From Flavobacterium agri (GTDB lineage Bacteria > Bacteroidota > Bacteroidia > Flavobacteriales > Flavobacteriaceae), in the NCBI RefSeq assembly GCF_013401995.1, contig NZ_JACBJI010000001.1:556905-620904 (forward strand): a stretch of DNA of 64,000 bases. Direction: 5' to 3'. Under the pieces are notes generated by a model. The model was not told where the DNA came from and did not search any database. It worked only from the letters and a program-made list of their open reading frames with translations. This document shows positions 17,244-25,829 of the stretch, piece by piece; position 1 is the first letter of the stretch, and every line of letters begins with the position of its first letter. A program made the translations under genes and the position numbers.

Positions 17244-18077
17244 ATGATTAAAATCGGTAAATACAACACGCTTAAAATACTTCGTGAAACCAAGGTCGGA
17301 CTTTATTTGGGCGATGGTTCCGAAGAAGTGCTGTTGCCTAACAAATACGTGCCGCTTCGCTATGAAATAGATCAGGAAGTTGATGTTTTCGTGTACCTCG
17401 ACCATGAAGAGCGCAAAGTCGCCACGACGCTCGAGCCGTATATTTACCTGAACGAGTTCGCTTTGCTTCGCGTGAATTACACCAACGAATTCGGTGCGTT
17501 CATGGATTGGGGAATGGAAAAGGATCTGTTCGTGCCGTTTGCCGAACAGGCGCGAAAAATGGAGAAAGGCAAGCGCTATATCGTCTATATGTTCCTCGAC
17601 GAAAAGTCGAACCGTTTGGTCGGATCGAGCAAGACCAACCAATTCCTCGACAATGAAAACCTTAGTGTCGAAGTAGGTGACGAGGTCGATTTGATCGTTT
17701 CCCACATTACCGAAGCCGGAATAAACGTGATCATCAACGAGCAGCACAAAGGACTTTTGTTCCAAAGCGAAGTGTTCGACGAAAACATAAAACCCGGAGA
17801 CCGATTGGCGGGCTTCATCAAGAAAATCCGTCCCGGAAACAAAATCGACGTATCGCTTGAAAAACAAGGATATGAGAAAGTTGAACCGAACGCCGCCAAA
17901 ATTCTCGAAAAATTGCAATCGGGACGCGGGTTTTTACGACTCAACGACGAAAGTTCACCCGAAGACATCAAATCGGTGTTGCAAATGAGCAAGAAGACGT
18001 TCAAGAAAGCGATCGGCGCTTTGTATAAGGAGCGCAAAATCGAAATCAAACCGGACGGCATCCATCTTTTGAAGTGA
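17244..18077 (+). CDS. S1-domain RNA-binding protein, CvfB/YitL family
   Basis: The 277-residue cytoplasmic protein has three S1-like OB folds. The first is near residues 1-65, the second near 66-130 (YTNEFGAFMDWGMEKDLFVP) and the third near 145-215 (VGDEVDLIVSHITEAGINVII). A C-terminal winged helix of about 60 residues ends in SKKTFKKAIGALYKERKIEI. This order is that of CvfB, a conserved RNA-binding protein affecting virulence or expression in Staphylococcus. The target RNA here is unknown. It is followed after one base by a DinB-like gene. Its start is preceded by three palindromic repeats. Confidence 0.88.
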   Translation: MIKIGKYNTLKILRETKVGLYLGDGSEEVLLPNKYVPLRYEIDQEVDVFVYLDHEERKVATTLEPYIYLNEFALLRVNYTNEFGAFMDWGMEKDLFVPFAEQARKMEKGKRYIVYMFLDEKSNRLVGSSKTNQFLDNENLSVEVGDEVDLIVSHITEAGINVIINEQHKGLLFQSEVFDENIKPGDRLAGFIKKIRPGNKIDVSLEKQGYEKVEPNAAKILEKLQSGRGFLRLNDESSPEDIKSVLQMSKKTFKKAIGALYKERKIEIKPDGIHLLK

Positions 18078-18078
18078 T

Positions 18079-18546
18079 ATGCAAGGAAAAGGCGCGGTAA
18101 ACGCATTGCTCGAAATCTACGGAAATGCCGTCGATGGCCTGAAAGCGACGGTTCGATCGATTTCTGCAGAACAACTTATCGAAATCGCCGATTCTAAAAC
18201 CGCAAATCCCGATTGCCGTTCCATACAGACGATTTTGACGCATGTGGTATACGCGGGATTCGGATATGCGACGACCATCATGAACCGCAACGGTCATATC
18301 AACGACCGACCGCCCAGAATTTTACTGCACGATTCCCAATCGTATTGCGATGCGCTCGACGACATGATGCGATTCACCCAAAGCGTTTTTGCCGATATTA
18401 CCGATGATGAGCTCGAAACGTACGACGAGTCGTCCAAAATGCTAACAGGCTGGAAGCAACGTTACGATATAGAACAGCTTGCTGAACATGCGATCGTCCA
18501 CATTCTTCGCCATCACAGGCAAATCCACAATTTGCGTAAACGTTAA
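18079..18546 (+). CDS. DinB-like four-helix protein
   Basis: This 155-residue protein is a DinB/YfiT-type four-helix bundle. The metal-binding histidines appear in ILTHVVYAG and in the C-terminal helix EHAIVHILRHHRQIH. Family members are metal-dependent thiol transferases or hydrolases that often use bacillithiol or mycothiol, but no substrate can be assigned here. It starts one base after the stop of the CvfB-like gene, so the two are one operon. Confidence 0.82.
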   Translation: MQGKGAVNALLEIYGNAVDGLKATVRSISAEQLIEIADSKTANPDCRSIQTILTHVVYAGFGYATTIMNRNGHINDRPPRILLHDSQSYCDALDDMMRFTQSVFADITDDELETYDESSKMLTGWKQRYDIEQLAEHAIVHILRHHRQIHNLRKR

Positions 18547-18585
18547 TTTGGTGTTTAAACTAGTTCGCATCCCTACTTAAAACCA

Positions 18586-18604
18586 TATATTTGTATATAC
18601 AAAT
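18586..18604 (+). promoter_or_regulatory. -7 box overlapping a 16-bp perfect palindrome before ygiD
   Basis: The box TATATTTG (18586-18593) overlaps ATTTGTATATACAAAT (18589-18604), a perfect palindrome ending six bases before the ATG at 18610. A regulator bound there would block RNA polymerase. Confidence 0.55.
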
Positions 18605-18609
18605 GTTGT

Positions 18610-19488
18610 ATGAACCGAAAGGATTTCATCAAAACGATACTAGGAGGGACGCTTATGGCTTCGACACAACCATTTTACAATTGGACCAAAGACTTATCAG
18701 AAGAAGATATTTCGCATCCGGTTTTGTTTATCGGACACGGTTCTCCTATGAACGCGATTGAAGACAATGAGTTTTCGCAAACCTGGGCAAAATTCGGCAA
18801 AGAAATCCCGAAACCCAAAGCCGTGCTTGTAATCTCGGCACATTGGCTTACAAAAGGCACTCACGTAACGGCAATAGATATCCCGAAAACGATCCACGAT
18901 TTCGGAGGATTTCCTCAAGCGCTTTTCGACGTGCAATATCCCGCGCCCGGAAGTGCGCAATTGGCCAGGGAAACGGCTTCTTTGTTTTCGGAAACCAACG
19001 TCGGGCTCGATCACGATTGGGGTTTGGATCACGGTACTTGGAGCGTCGTAAGACATATGTATCCCGATGCTGACATTCCGGTGTTGCAGTTCAGCATCGA
19101 TTATCACAAACCGCCCGAATATCATTACAACCTTGCCAAACAACTCAAGGCGTTGCGCAAAAAAGGCGTTTTGATCATCGGAAGCGGAAATATGGTGCAC
19201 AACCTGCGCATGGTCGCATGGGACAAGCTCAACGAACCCGAATACGGTTACGATTGGGCTATTGAAATGAATACGATTTTTAAGGAACGCATCGGCAACG
19301 GAGATTTCAAGGCGCTCATCGATTATGAGAAGCTCAATCCGGCGGCAAAACTTGCGATTCCGACACCCGATCATTATTATCCTTTACTCTATACGATGGC
19401 TTTGCAGGATTCTAAAGATGACGTCGGTTTCTTTAACGACAAGGCCGTTGGCGGTTCGTTGACGATGACGGGAGTGAAGTTTGGATGA
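18610..19488 (+). CDS. ygiD: 4,5-DOPA-extradiol-dioxygenase-like protein (LigB superfamily)
   Basis: The 292-residue protein is a member of the extradiol ring-cleavage dioxygenase class III (YgiD/DODA). Metal-ligand motifs include LFIGHGSPMNAIED near residue 36, ISAHWLTKGTHVT, and the C-terminal IGSGNMVHNL. The N-terminus MNRKDFIKTILGG resembles a Tat or lipoprotein-like leader and may be a short export or membrane segment. E. coli YgiD opens the DOPA ring, but the in vivo substrate is unclear. Transcription is probably independent, from a promoter-palindrome just upstream. Confidence 0.88.
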   Translation: MNRKDFIKTILGGTLMASTQPFYNWTKDLSEEDISHPVLFIGHGSPMNAIEDNEFSQTWAKFGKEIPKPKAVLVISAHWLTKGTHVTAIDIPKTIHDFGGFPQALFDVQYPAPGSAQLARETASLFSETNVGLDHDWGLDHGTWSVVRHMYPDADIPVLQFSIDYHKPPEYHYNLAKQLKALRKKGVLIIGSGNMVHNLRMVAWDKLNEPEYGYDWAIEMNTIFKERIGNGDFKALIDYEKLNPAAKLAIPTPDHYYPLLYTMALQDSKDDVGFFNDKAVGGSLTMTGVKFG

Positions 19489-19543
19489 GGGCAGAAAACA
19501 GATTGGTAGAAAGTAGATTTACAGATTTTCTGAAGGCAAAAAG

Positions 19544-19575
19544 AAAACGGGAGTCATTTTGAACTCCCGTTTTTT
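19544..19575. terminator. Bidirectional intrinsic terminator
   Basis: An 11-bp perfect stem (19544-19554 with 19563-19573) has an 8-base loop. T runs on both strands let it end both ygiD and the convergent peptidase gene. Confidence 0.88.
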
Positions 19576-19595
19576 ATGGTTTTTGATCCAGATTA

Positions 19596-20702
19596 TTACA
19601 AATCCAATTCCTTTTTGGTTTTCGACAACAATGCTTTTTTGTGCACCATGACCGAAATCGCCTTGAGGCGCATGTAAGGCACGCTCATATAGACGAATCC
19701 GCCGTTCGCGACTTTTTCAGGATCGCTTCCCCATGAATTCTTGACTTTGTAGTACACGTTTCCTTTTTGGTCTTTCACTTTGCCAACGATGTGCATCAGG
19801 TGGTCGTCTGTCGTGTTGAAGTTCTCGAATTCGGCCTGGCGGAATTGTTGGGTGATTTCTTTTTCAGGCTTGATTTCGGTAAGGATCAATTTCTCGTCGG
19901 CCTCGTTTTGCGGAACCACGGCAATCCCATATTTGCCAGAAAACGTCCTTTCGCTTACGTCGGCATCGAGCGCGAGCGTATAGCCTTTATCGAGTGCGTT
20001 GTTGATGTTGGCAATGAATTCGTCTAGCGGCACATTATACATTTTTCCGTACGAGAAATTGTCGGGAATATCGAGGATGAAATTCGAATAAAACGGTGAT
20101 TGCGTAAACGAGGTAATCGTCACGTAATCATTAAGCTTAAGTTTTGTCATTTCAAGGAACGACTTAGGCGTGTAGGTCTTGCCTTCGTACGTGAATCCGG
20201 TCACGTCTTTACCCATGTATTTTTCGAGAACGGCGTCTACTTTATTCTGCCACGCCGGATCGGGTTTCTTCGCGTTCTCTTTGACCAAAGCGTCGAGTTC
20301 CTTTACCATTTGGGCATGGTTGTGGGCTTTCTGTCCTTCGGTCATTCCCGAAAACGCACTCACAGGGACGATGCCGAAATCGCGAGCACTGTTGATCACG
20401 TCGTGGTTCAGTCCGCCTTCGCCAAATTGGGCATTGCCTTGGCGCATGATGTAATTCCACGCTTTTTTCGGATAAGTGTGGCGTACGTTATACATTTCGG
20501 AAAGATCAATGTGCTTTCCGTTGATGCGATAAATTTCAGATTCGAGGAACGAAGTAGAGGAAAAACTCCAGCAAGTTCCCGTTTGCCCTTGTGAAATGAC
20601 GGGTTCGCACTCGAGATCCTTAACGGTTTGGAACTCATATTTTTGCGAAAAACCCGAAAAGGCGACGGTCAGGAAGGCCAAAGAGGCAACGTATTTTTTC
20701 AT
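19596..20702 (-). CDS. C1-family cysteine peptidase (bleomycin hydrolase/aminopeptidase C type), exported
   Basis: This 368-residue papain-fold peptidase has a signal peptide (about residues 1-19). The catalytic Cys44 is in GQTGTCWSFSSTSFLESE, the catalytic His in DDHLMHIVG, and the Asn in VKNSWGSD. Gene length and motif spacing fit the C1B group (PepC/bleomycin hydrolase), which acts as an aminopeptidase. The leader predicts a periplasmic or surface enzyme, unlike cytoplasmic PepC. It is divergent from menB with 58 bases between. Confidence 0.92.
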   Translation of the reverse strand: MKKYVASLAFLTVAFSGFSQKYEFQTVKDLECEPVISQGQTGTCWSFSSTSFLESEIYRINGKHIDLSEMYNVRHTYPKKAWNYIMRQGNAQFGEGGLNHDVINSARDFGIVPVSAFSGMTEGQKAHNHAQMVKELDALVKENAKKPDPAWQNKVDAVLEKYMGKDVTGFTYEGKTYTPKSFLEMTKLKLNDYVTITSFTQSPFYSNFILDIPDNFSYGKMYNVPLDEFIANINNALDKGYTLALDADVSERTFSGKYGIAVVPQNEADEKLILTEIKPEKEITQQFRQAEFENFNTTDDHLMHIVGKVKDQKGNVYYKVKNSWGSDPEKVANGGFVYMSVPYMRLKAISVMVHKKALLSKTKKELDL

Positions 20703-20760
20703 GTACAGCTAATTTTTATGCGGCCGAAAAGTACTATTTTTACGCAAACAATCCTGAAAA

Positions 20761-21600
20761 ATGGCAGAAATTAACTGGCAAGTCGCCAAAGAATTCGAAG
20801 ATATCACGTATAAGAAATGCAATGGCGTGGCGCGAATCGCGTTCAACCGCCCCGATGTGAGGAACGCTTTCCGCCCAAAAACCACAAGCGAGTTGTACCA
20901 GGCGTTTTACGATGCGCAGGAAGACACGTCGATCGGCGTGGTCTTGTTGTCTGCCGAAGGTCCTTCTACAAAGGACGGCATCTGGAGTTTTTGCAGCGGA
21001 GGCGACCAAAAAGCGCGCGGCCACCAAGGTTACGTTGGCGAAGACGGCATGCATCGCCTTAATATCCTCGAAGTGCAACGTCTGATCCGTTTTATGCCGA
21101 AAGCCGTCATTGCGGTCGTACCGGGATGGGCCGTCGGTGGCGGGCACAGTCTTCACGTGGTTTGCGATTTGACGTTGGCGAGCAAGGAACACGCGATCTT
21201 CAAACAAACCGATGCCGACGTCACGAGTTTCGACGGCGGTTACGGATCGGCTTATCTCGCCAAAATGGTCGGACAGAAAAAAGCGCGTGAGATTTTCTTC
21301 CTCGGACGCAATTACTCGGCTCAGGAAGCTTTCGAAATGGGCATGGTGAATGCCGTGATTCCACACGACGAGCTCGAATCTACCGCTTACGAATGGGCGC
21401 AGGAAATCCTTGCGAAATCGCCGACTTCGATAAAAATGCTCAAATTCGCGATGAACCTTACCGACGACGGTATGGTCGGACAACAGGTTTTTGCAGGTGA
21501 AGCGACACGCTTGGCGTATATGACGGACGAAGCGGTTGAAGGACGCAACGCTTTCCTTGAAAAGAGGAAGCCGAATTTTGAGAAGAAGTGGATTCCATAA
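20761..21600 (+). CDS. menB: 1,4-dihydroxy-2-naphthoyl-CoA synthase
   Basis: MenB is a crotonase-fold enzyme that cyclises O-succinylbenzoyl-CoA in menaquinone synthesis. In 279 residues it shows RIAFNRPDVRNAFRPKT, SFCSGGDQKARGHQGY (the active-site loop of MenB), VPGWAVGGGHSLHVVCDLT (the oxyanion-hole segment) and SFDGGYGSAYLAKMVG. The C-terminal WIP ending is also typical. It is transcribed divergently from the C1 peptidase and is about 4.6 kb from menD. Confidence 0.97.
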   Translation: MAEINWQVAKEFEDITYKKCNGVARIAFNRPDVRNAFRPKTTSELYQAFYDAQEDTSIGVVLLSAEGPSTKDGIWSFCSGGDQKARGHQGYVGEDGMHRLNILEVQRLIRFMPKAVIAVVPGWAVGGGHSLHVVCDLTLASKEHAIFKQTDADVTSFDGGYGSAYLAKMVGQKKAREIFFLGRNYSAQEAFEMGMVNAVIPHDELESTAYEWAQEILAKSPTSIKMLKFAMNLTDDGMVGQQVFAGEATRLAYMTDEAVEGRNAFLEKRKPNFEKKWIP

Positions 21601-21665
21601 AAAAGTGCCTGAGTTGGTACGGTTTAAATGACATTTTTGTCTTAATGTAAATCTCGATTTTATTC

Positions 21666-22178
21666 ATGGAGTTCACGAATAATACCTTAGACGTTACGAG
21701 CCTTCCTCGCTTCGAAGAGGTCAAGTTCAACAAAATCCATAGCGATTACTGGAAAGTGATCCTCATAGTCGAGGCTATCATTTTTTTGGTTGTCGGCATC
21801 GCGCTCGGATTGGTGTATTATTTCCAACAGGAATTTCGCGGTTACGCCTCGTATTTCGGATTGTCATATGTCGTGTTGATTTTGATTGCCGTGTGGTTTT
21901 CGCGCCTGAGTTTTTCCAAGAAAGGATTTGCGTTCCGCGAGCACGATGTGTTGTATAGAGATGGCGTAATCGCAACCCATACGATGGTAATCCCGTACAA
22001 TCGCGTACAGCATGTAGCGTTGCACGAAGGTGCTATCTCGCGTATTTTCGGGTTGGCCAAAATCGAGATATTCACCGCGGGCGGCCATCAAAGCGATATC
22101 GAGATTCCCGGCATCGAAAAAGAACAGGCCGAGAACATCAAGCAACTGCTCATGGGCAAAATCAGAAAAGAACTGTAA
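21666..22178 (+). CDS. PH domain-containing membrane protein (YdbS-like)
   Basis: The 170-residue protein has two membrane helices (near residues 37-60 and 68-85). A bacterial PH-like (bPH2) domain follows, with FREHDVLYRDGVI and IPYNRVQHVALHEGAISRIFGLAKIEIFT-type strands. It resembles YdbS of Bacillus and precedes a larger protein with the same domain, starting 3 bases after its stop. In Bacillus the YdbS/YdbT pair protects against certain bacteriocins. The role here is unknown. Confidence 0.82.
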   Translation: MEFTNNTLDVTSLPRFEEVKFNKIHSDYWKVILIVEAIIFLVVGIALGLVYYFQQEFRGYASYFGLSYVVLILIAVWFSRLSFSKKGFAFREHDVLYRDGVIATHTMVIPYNRVQHVALHEGAISRIFGLAKIEIFTAGGHQSDIEIPGIEKEQAENIKQLLMGKIRKEL

Positions 22179-22180
22179 AC

Positions 22181-23671
22181 GTGGCAGATTTCAGCAGCCC
22201 GCAACGGCAATCCAAAATCGGGATTTTGATCATGTTCGCCCACACCGTACAGGAATGGGGACGTGCGTTATTCCCGATGCTGATCGTACTTGCCGTAAAT
22301 CTCAACAATAAAAAAATCATCGTCGGATTGATGACGATTGCCATTTTCCTGGTCATCGCGATCGTCGTCGGATGGTTGCGCTACCGTAATTTCACGTTCT
22401 GGATCGATGAGGAAAACGAGGAATTCGTTATTACGGAAGGCATCCTCAACAAATCGAAAACCGTCATCCAACTCGGCAAAATCCAGCAGGTAAACATCGG
22501 ACAATCGCTTTTGCAGCGCATCATCGGGGTTTACGCGCTCGACGTGGACACGGCAGGCTCGAACAAAAAAGAAGGCAAGATCCGTGCGATTTCTCACGGT
22601 TTGGCACTCGCGCTCAAGGAACGCCTGCTTGAGAATTCGGGAAAAATCAAATCTGACGTTTCGAATCCGGAAGCATCAGAAACCTTGGACGCATCCGAAA
22701 AACCGTTCATCAACATCAGTTTCTTCAGTCTTTTCAAATATGGCATCACATCGAATTACCTGAGAACGCTGGGCGTGATCCTTGCTTTTTTCGCAACGGT
22801 TTACGAAAACGTGCACCGTTTCATGGAGAGTTCAAAGTATGAGGCCAACATCGACAATTACGTGGGTGAATCGCTTGCGTTGAAAACCGGGATGATCCTC
22901 GTCGGTATGCTGTTGCTGGCGATACTCGTGATCAATGTGCTTCGCGTCATCATCCGATATTACGGCTTCAGGATTGCAAGGCAAAAAGGATCGTTGCTGT
23001 TGTCTTTCGGGCTCATCAACACCAAATCTACAATTATCAAACCCGAAAAAGTCCAGATCACGACGGTTTCCCAAAACTATTTCCAAAAAAAGCTCGACAT
23101 TCTGGAATTGCGTATCAGGCAAGCTACCGGAGGCGAAGAGGAAAAGAAGCGTTCGGCGATCGAAATCCCGGGTTGTGACGCACGCGAACGCGATTCGATC
23201 CTCAAGCTATTGTTCAAATCGATTCCCGAAAAAGGGGTTATGCTGCAGCCGAATTATCGCAAGCTCGTGTTTTCGATATTCCTGTCAATTGTGTTACCTT
23301 TAGGTATAGCCTATATGGCGATCCCATCCGACGTTCTTTCCGATTTCCTGTGGGTTTTTCCGCTGTGGACGATACTGCGCGGTTTGATGCTGTATTTCGG
23401 TTTCCGCAATTACCGCCTGTTCATCCACGATAAATTCATCATAAAACAAAGCGGCGCTTGGGATATAGCAAACCAGATCATCGAGCCTGAAAAAATCCAG
23501 GCGTTGTCGGTTTCGCAGCTGTTTTGGCACAAATCGGCCGATATCGGTTATCTCACGATTTACACCGCGGGCGGAAACCTGTCGTTCCAGCTCGGCGATT
23601 ATACCGTAATCAAGGGTTACGTGAACAAATGGCTGTACGAGATGGAGACGAGCGATAGCAATTGGATGTAA
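22181..23671 (+). CDS. PH domain-containing membrane protein (YdbT-like)
   Basis: This 496-residue protein repeats the arrangement of its upstream partner: paired membrane helices followed by bPH2 domains, three times (PH cores near residues 65-150, 270-330 and 415-490). Motifs VIQLGKIQQVNIGQSLLQRI and IEPEKIQALSVSQLFW mark the domains. It begins with GTG at 22181, three bases after the preceding stop, with no better ATG nearby. It forms a YdbS/YdbT-like operon. Ligand and function are unknown. Confidence 0.82.
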   Translation: MADFSSPQRQSKIGILIMFAHTVQEWGRALFPMLIVLAVNLNNKKIIVGLMTIAIFLVIAIVVGWLRYRNFTFWIDEENEEFVITEGILNKSKTVIQLGKIQQVNIGQSLLQRIIGVYALDVDTAGSNKKEGKIRAISHGLALALKERLLENSGKIKSDVSNPEASETLDASEKPFINISFFSLFKYGITSNYLRTLGVILAFFATVYENVHRFMESSKYEANIDNYVGESLALKTGMILVGMLLLAILVINVLRVIIRYYGFRIARQKGSLLLSFGLINTKSTIIKPEKVQITTVSQNYFQKKLDILELRIRQATGGEEEKKRSAIEIPGCDARERDSILKLLFKSIPEKGVMLQPNYRKLVFSIFLSIVLPLGIAYMAIPSDVLSDFLWVFPLWTILRGLMLYFGFRNYRLFIHDKFIIKQSGAWDIANQIIEPEKIQALSVSQLFWHKSADIGYLTIYTAGGNLSFQLGDYTVIKGYVNKWLYEMETSDSNWM

Positions 23672-23691
23672 ACTGAATTTGAAAATTAGAT

Positions 23692-23838
23692 AATTTGAAA
23701 ATTTGGAAATGAAGCTTGAAGTGAGTTGAAGTTTTTATTTAAAATTGAACCTATGAGAATATTCGTCAAAGTAAACCAGGGCAAAAGCCTCAAACGAGAA
23801 GTAATCGACTTAATGAGCCATTTTCAAATTTTCAAATT
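23692..23838. repeat. Inverted repeat (20-bp arms) flanking a short ORF
   Basis: Arms AATTTGAAAATTTGGAAATG (23692-23711) and its complement with one mismatch (23819-23838) enclose 107 bases. Further TTTCCAAATT-type units follow up to menA. These resemble the AT-rich intergenic repeats also seen at 9770 and 59174. Confidence 0.55.
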
Positions 23839-23860
23839 CCCAAATTTCCAAATTCAATGA
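23753..23860 (+). CDS. Possible 35-residue peptide overlapping menA start
   Basis: The ATG at 23753 opens a 35-codon frame (MRIFVKVNQGKSLKREVIDL and a repeat-derived tail) whose TGA overlaps the menA ATG by four bases. The first 22 residues look coding-like, while the end is made by the AT-rich repeat. It could be a leader peptide, a gene remnant or chance. No family recognised. Confidence 0.25.
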   Translation: MRIFVKVNQGKSLKREVIDLMSHFQIFKFPNFQIQ

Positions 23861-24801
23861 AACACTGGATTGAAGCCGCACGCGTACGAACCTTACCACT
23901 TTCCGTTTCGGGAATCCTGATCGGCTGTTTTTACGCCATGTCGCAAAGCACGTTCAACTGGAATATCGTGTTCTTCGCACTAACGACGACTTTGCTGTTG
24001 CAGATTCTGTCCAATTTCGCCAACGATTACGGAGACGGTGTCAAAGGAACCGACAACGCCGACCGCATCGGGCCGACGCGTGCCGTGCAAAGCGGCGTGA
24101 TTTCGCCTGCGCAGATGAAACGCGCCATGGTCGTGACTTCGGTGCTCACGATGATTTCGGCCGTCGCTCTGATTTATTTCTCGTTCAAAGAGAAGTATTT
24201 GCTGTATTCGCTCGCGTTTCTTTTCCTCGGATTCCTGGCCGTCGCTTCGGCAATCCGTTATACGGTTGGGAATACGGCTTATGGCTATCGCGGTTATGGC
24301 GACTTGTTCGTGTTGGTTTTCTTCGGATATGTAAGTACGCTGGGCATCTATTTCATGTTCATGAAGGAAATCGATCCCAAACTCATCTTGCCGGCGACCG
24401 CCGTCGGGTTTTTGAGCGTCGGGGTTTTGAACCTGAACAACATGCGCGACGAGGAATCGGATAGGAAATCCGGAAAAAATACGATTGTCGTCAAAATCGG
24501 AGGCGCAGCCGCCAAGAAATACCATTTCTTCCTAGTAGTTTCGGCCATGCTCATGGTCGTGATATTTTCGATTCTCGACGGATTCACCGCGGGCCAATAC
24601 ATTTACCTGATCGCTTTTCTGCCTATGTTGGCGCATCTTGGCAGGGTCGCCAAAAATAAGGAGCCGAGAAAACTCGATCCCGAACTCAAAAAACTCGCCA
24701 TCAGCACATTTTTAATGTCGGTGCTGCTTTCGCTTTCGTTCATTTATTTCCTTCAGGATATTTTCGTGCAGATTTATGTCGCGCTGACGAATCCTCACTA
24801 A
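23857..24801 (+). CDS. menA: 1,4-dihydroxy-2-naphthoate polyprenyltransferase
   Basis: MenA is a membrane UbiA-family prenyltransferase that attaches the isoprenoid tail in menaquinone synthesis. The 314-residue protein has about nine helices. The first Asp-rich motif is NFANDYGDGVKGTDNADR near residue 57. The second is NNMRDEESDRKSGKNT near residue 196. These bind the Mg-diphosphate of the donor. It is followed by an MBL-fold hydrolase after 37 bases, an arrangement I have seen often in flavobacterial genomes. Confidence 0.96.
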   Translation: MKHWIEAARVRTLPLSVSGILIGCFYAMSQSTFNWNIVFFALTTTLLLQILSNFANDYGDGVKGTDNADRIGPTRAVQSGVISPAQMKRAMVVTSVLTMISAVALIYFSFKEKYLLYSLAFLFLGFLAVASAIRYTVGNTAYGYRGYGDLFVLVFFGYVSTLGIYFMFMKEIDPKLILPATAVGFLSVGVLNLNNMRDEESDRKSGKNTIVVKIGGAAAKKYHFFLVVSAMLMVVIFSILDGFTAGQYIYLIAFLPMLAHLGRVAKNKEPRKLDPELKKLAISTFLMSVLLSLSFIYFLQDIFVQIYVALTNPH

Positions 24802-24838
24802 TGGAAAATAAAGAATAAAAAATCAACAAATCAAAAAC

Positions 24839-25516
24839 ATGAAAATCACATACCTCGGCCACGCCAGTCTTGCCATAGAAGTCAGCGGACGCCATATTAT
24901 CGTCGACCCTTACATTTCCGCGAACGAACTCGCTTCGCACATTAATATAGAAGACCTGAAAGCCGATTACATCCTTGTGACTCACGCCCACGGTGATCAT
25001 GTGCTCGACGTAGAAGCCATTGCCAAACGCACGGGCGCGATGATCGTTTCGAATGCCGAAATCGCTTCGTACTACGAGAAAAAAGGCTTCAAATCGCACG
25101 GAATGAATTACGGAGGAACCTGGAATTTCGATTTCGGAAAAGTGAAATACGTGATCGCGTTGCACTCGAGCACATTCCCCGACGGTTCTCCGGGCGGAAA
25201 TCCCGGCGGATTCGTGATCGAAGGCGAACACAAAAACGTTTACATTGCCGGCGACACCTCGCTGACTTACGACATGCAGCTCATCGCGTTGCGCACCAAG
25301 CTCGATTTGGCGATTTTGCCCATCGGAAGCAATTACACGATGGATGTGGACGATGCGATAACGGCTTCCGATTTCGTCGAATGCGATAAGGTTTTGGGCT
25401 ATCATTACGATACTTTCGGTTACATCAAGATCAATCAGGAGGACGCCAAGCGCAAGTTTTATGAGGCGGGGAAAGATTTGATGCTTTTACCGATAGGTGA
25501 CTCTATAGATCTTTAA
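24839..25516 (+). CDS. Metal-dependent hydrolase, MBL fold (UPF0173-like)
   Basis: The 225-residue protein is a small metallo-beta-lactamase-fold enzyme of the UPF0173/YtkL group. The zinc-binding motif VTHAHGDHVLD gives His49, His51, Asp53 and His54. Further ligands are in GGNPGGFV...YIAGDTSL and YHYDTFGYI. The start MKITYLGHASLAIE is the family norm. Substrate unknown. It is probably co-transcribed with menA. Confidence 0.9.
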   Translation: MKITYLGHASLAIEVSGRHIIVDPYISANELASHINIEDLKADYILVTHAHGDHVLDVEAIAKRTGAMIVSNAEIASYYEKKGFKSHGMNYGGTWNFDFGKVKYVIALHSSTFPDGSPGGNPGGFVIEGEHKNVYIAGDTSLTYDMQLIALRTKLDLAILPIGSNYTMDVDDAITASDFVECDKVLGYHYDTFGYIKINQEDAKRKFYEAGKDLMLLPIGDSIDL

Positions 25517-25531
25517 TTTTCTTTTCACTAT

Positions 25532-25592
25532 TAAGATAGTTAAGTTTGTTGCGCTCAGTTTCGGTGTGATCTTAACTTCCTTAACTATCTTA
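25532..25592 (+). terminator. Inverted repeat, possible weak terminator
   Basis: A 13-bp perfect repeat, TAAGATAGTTAAG (25532-25544) and its complement (25580-25592), has a 35-base spacer and lies just after the hydrolase stop. The stem is AT-rich with no strong T run, so termination is uncertain. Confidence 0.4.
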
Positions 25593-25669
25593 TTTGTTTA
25601 AAATAATTCTGATTGTCCGAAACAAACGGTAACTCAAATTTTTAAATGGTTTTTCCGTTTAGTACTTTT

Positions 25670-25814
25670 GGCAGCAAATTCCGGCTGTACGTTCCAAGCT
25701 TTCACCCAAAAGCTTTTTTTGAACCGCGCGCCAATAGCTTCCTTTGGTCGCTTTGGCACACGTACAAAAAATAGCTTTTCGTTCAAAAGGCTTTCCTCTT
25801 CCATCCGGGCTGCA
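25670..25814 (-). repeat. Putative flavobacterial dispersed intergenic element
   Basis: Read on the minus strand the segment begins TGCAGCCCGGATGGAAGAGG and ends with ACAGCCGGAATTTGCTGCC. I recall this begin/end signature (CCCGGATGGAAG ... CAGCCGGAAT) from repeated intergenic elements in Flavobacterium genomes. It contains nested AAGCTT-type inverted pairs. Both strands happen to be open, which creates false ORFs, including a 54-codon extension of the next gene. A BLASTn self-search would decide. Confidence 0.45.
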
Positions 25815-25829
25815 TCAAACACACGCAGA

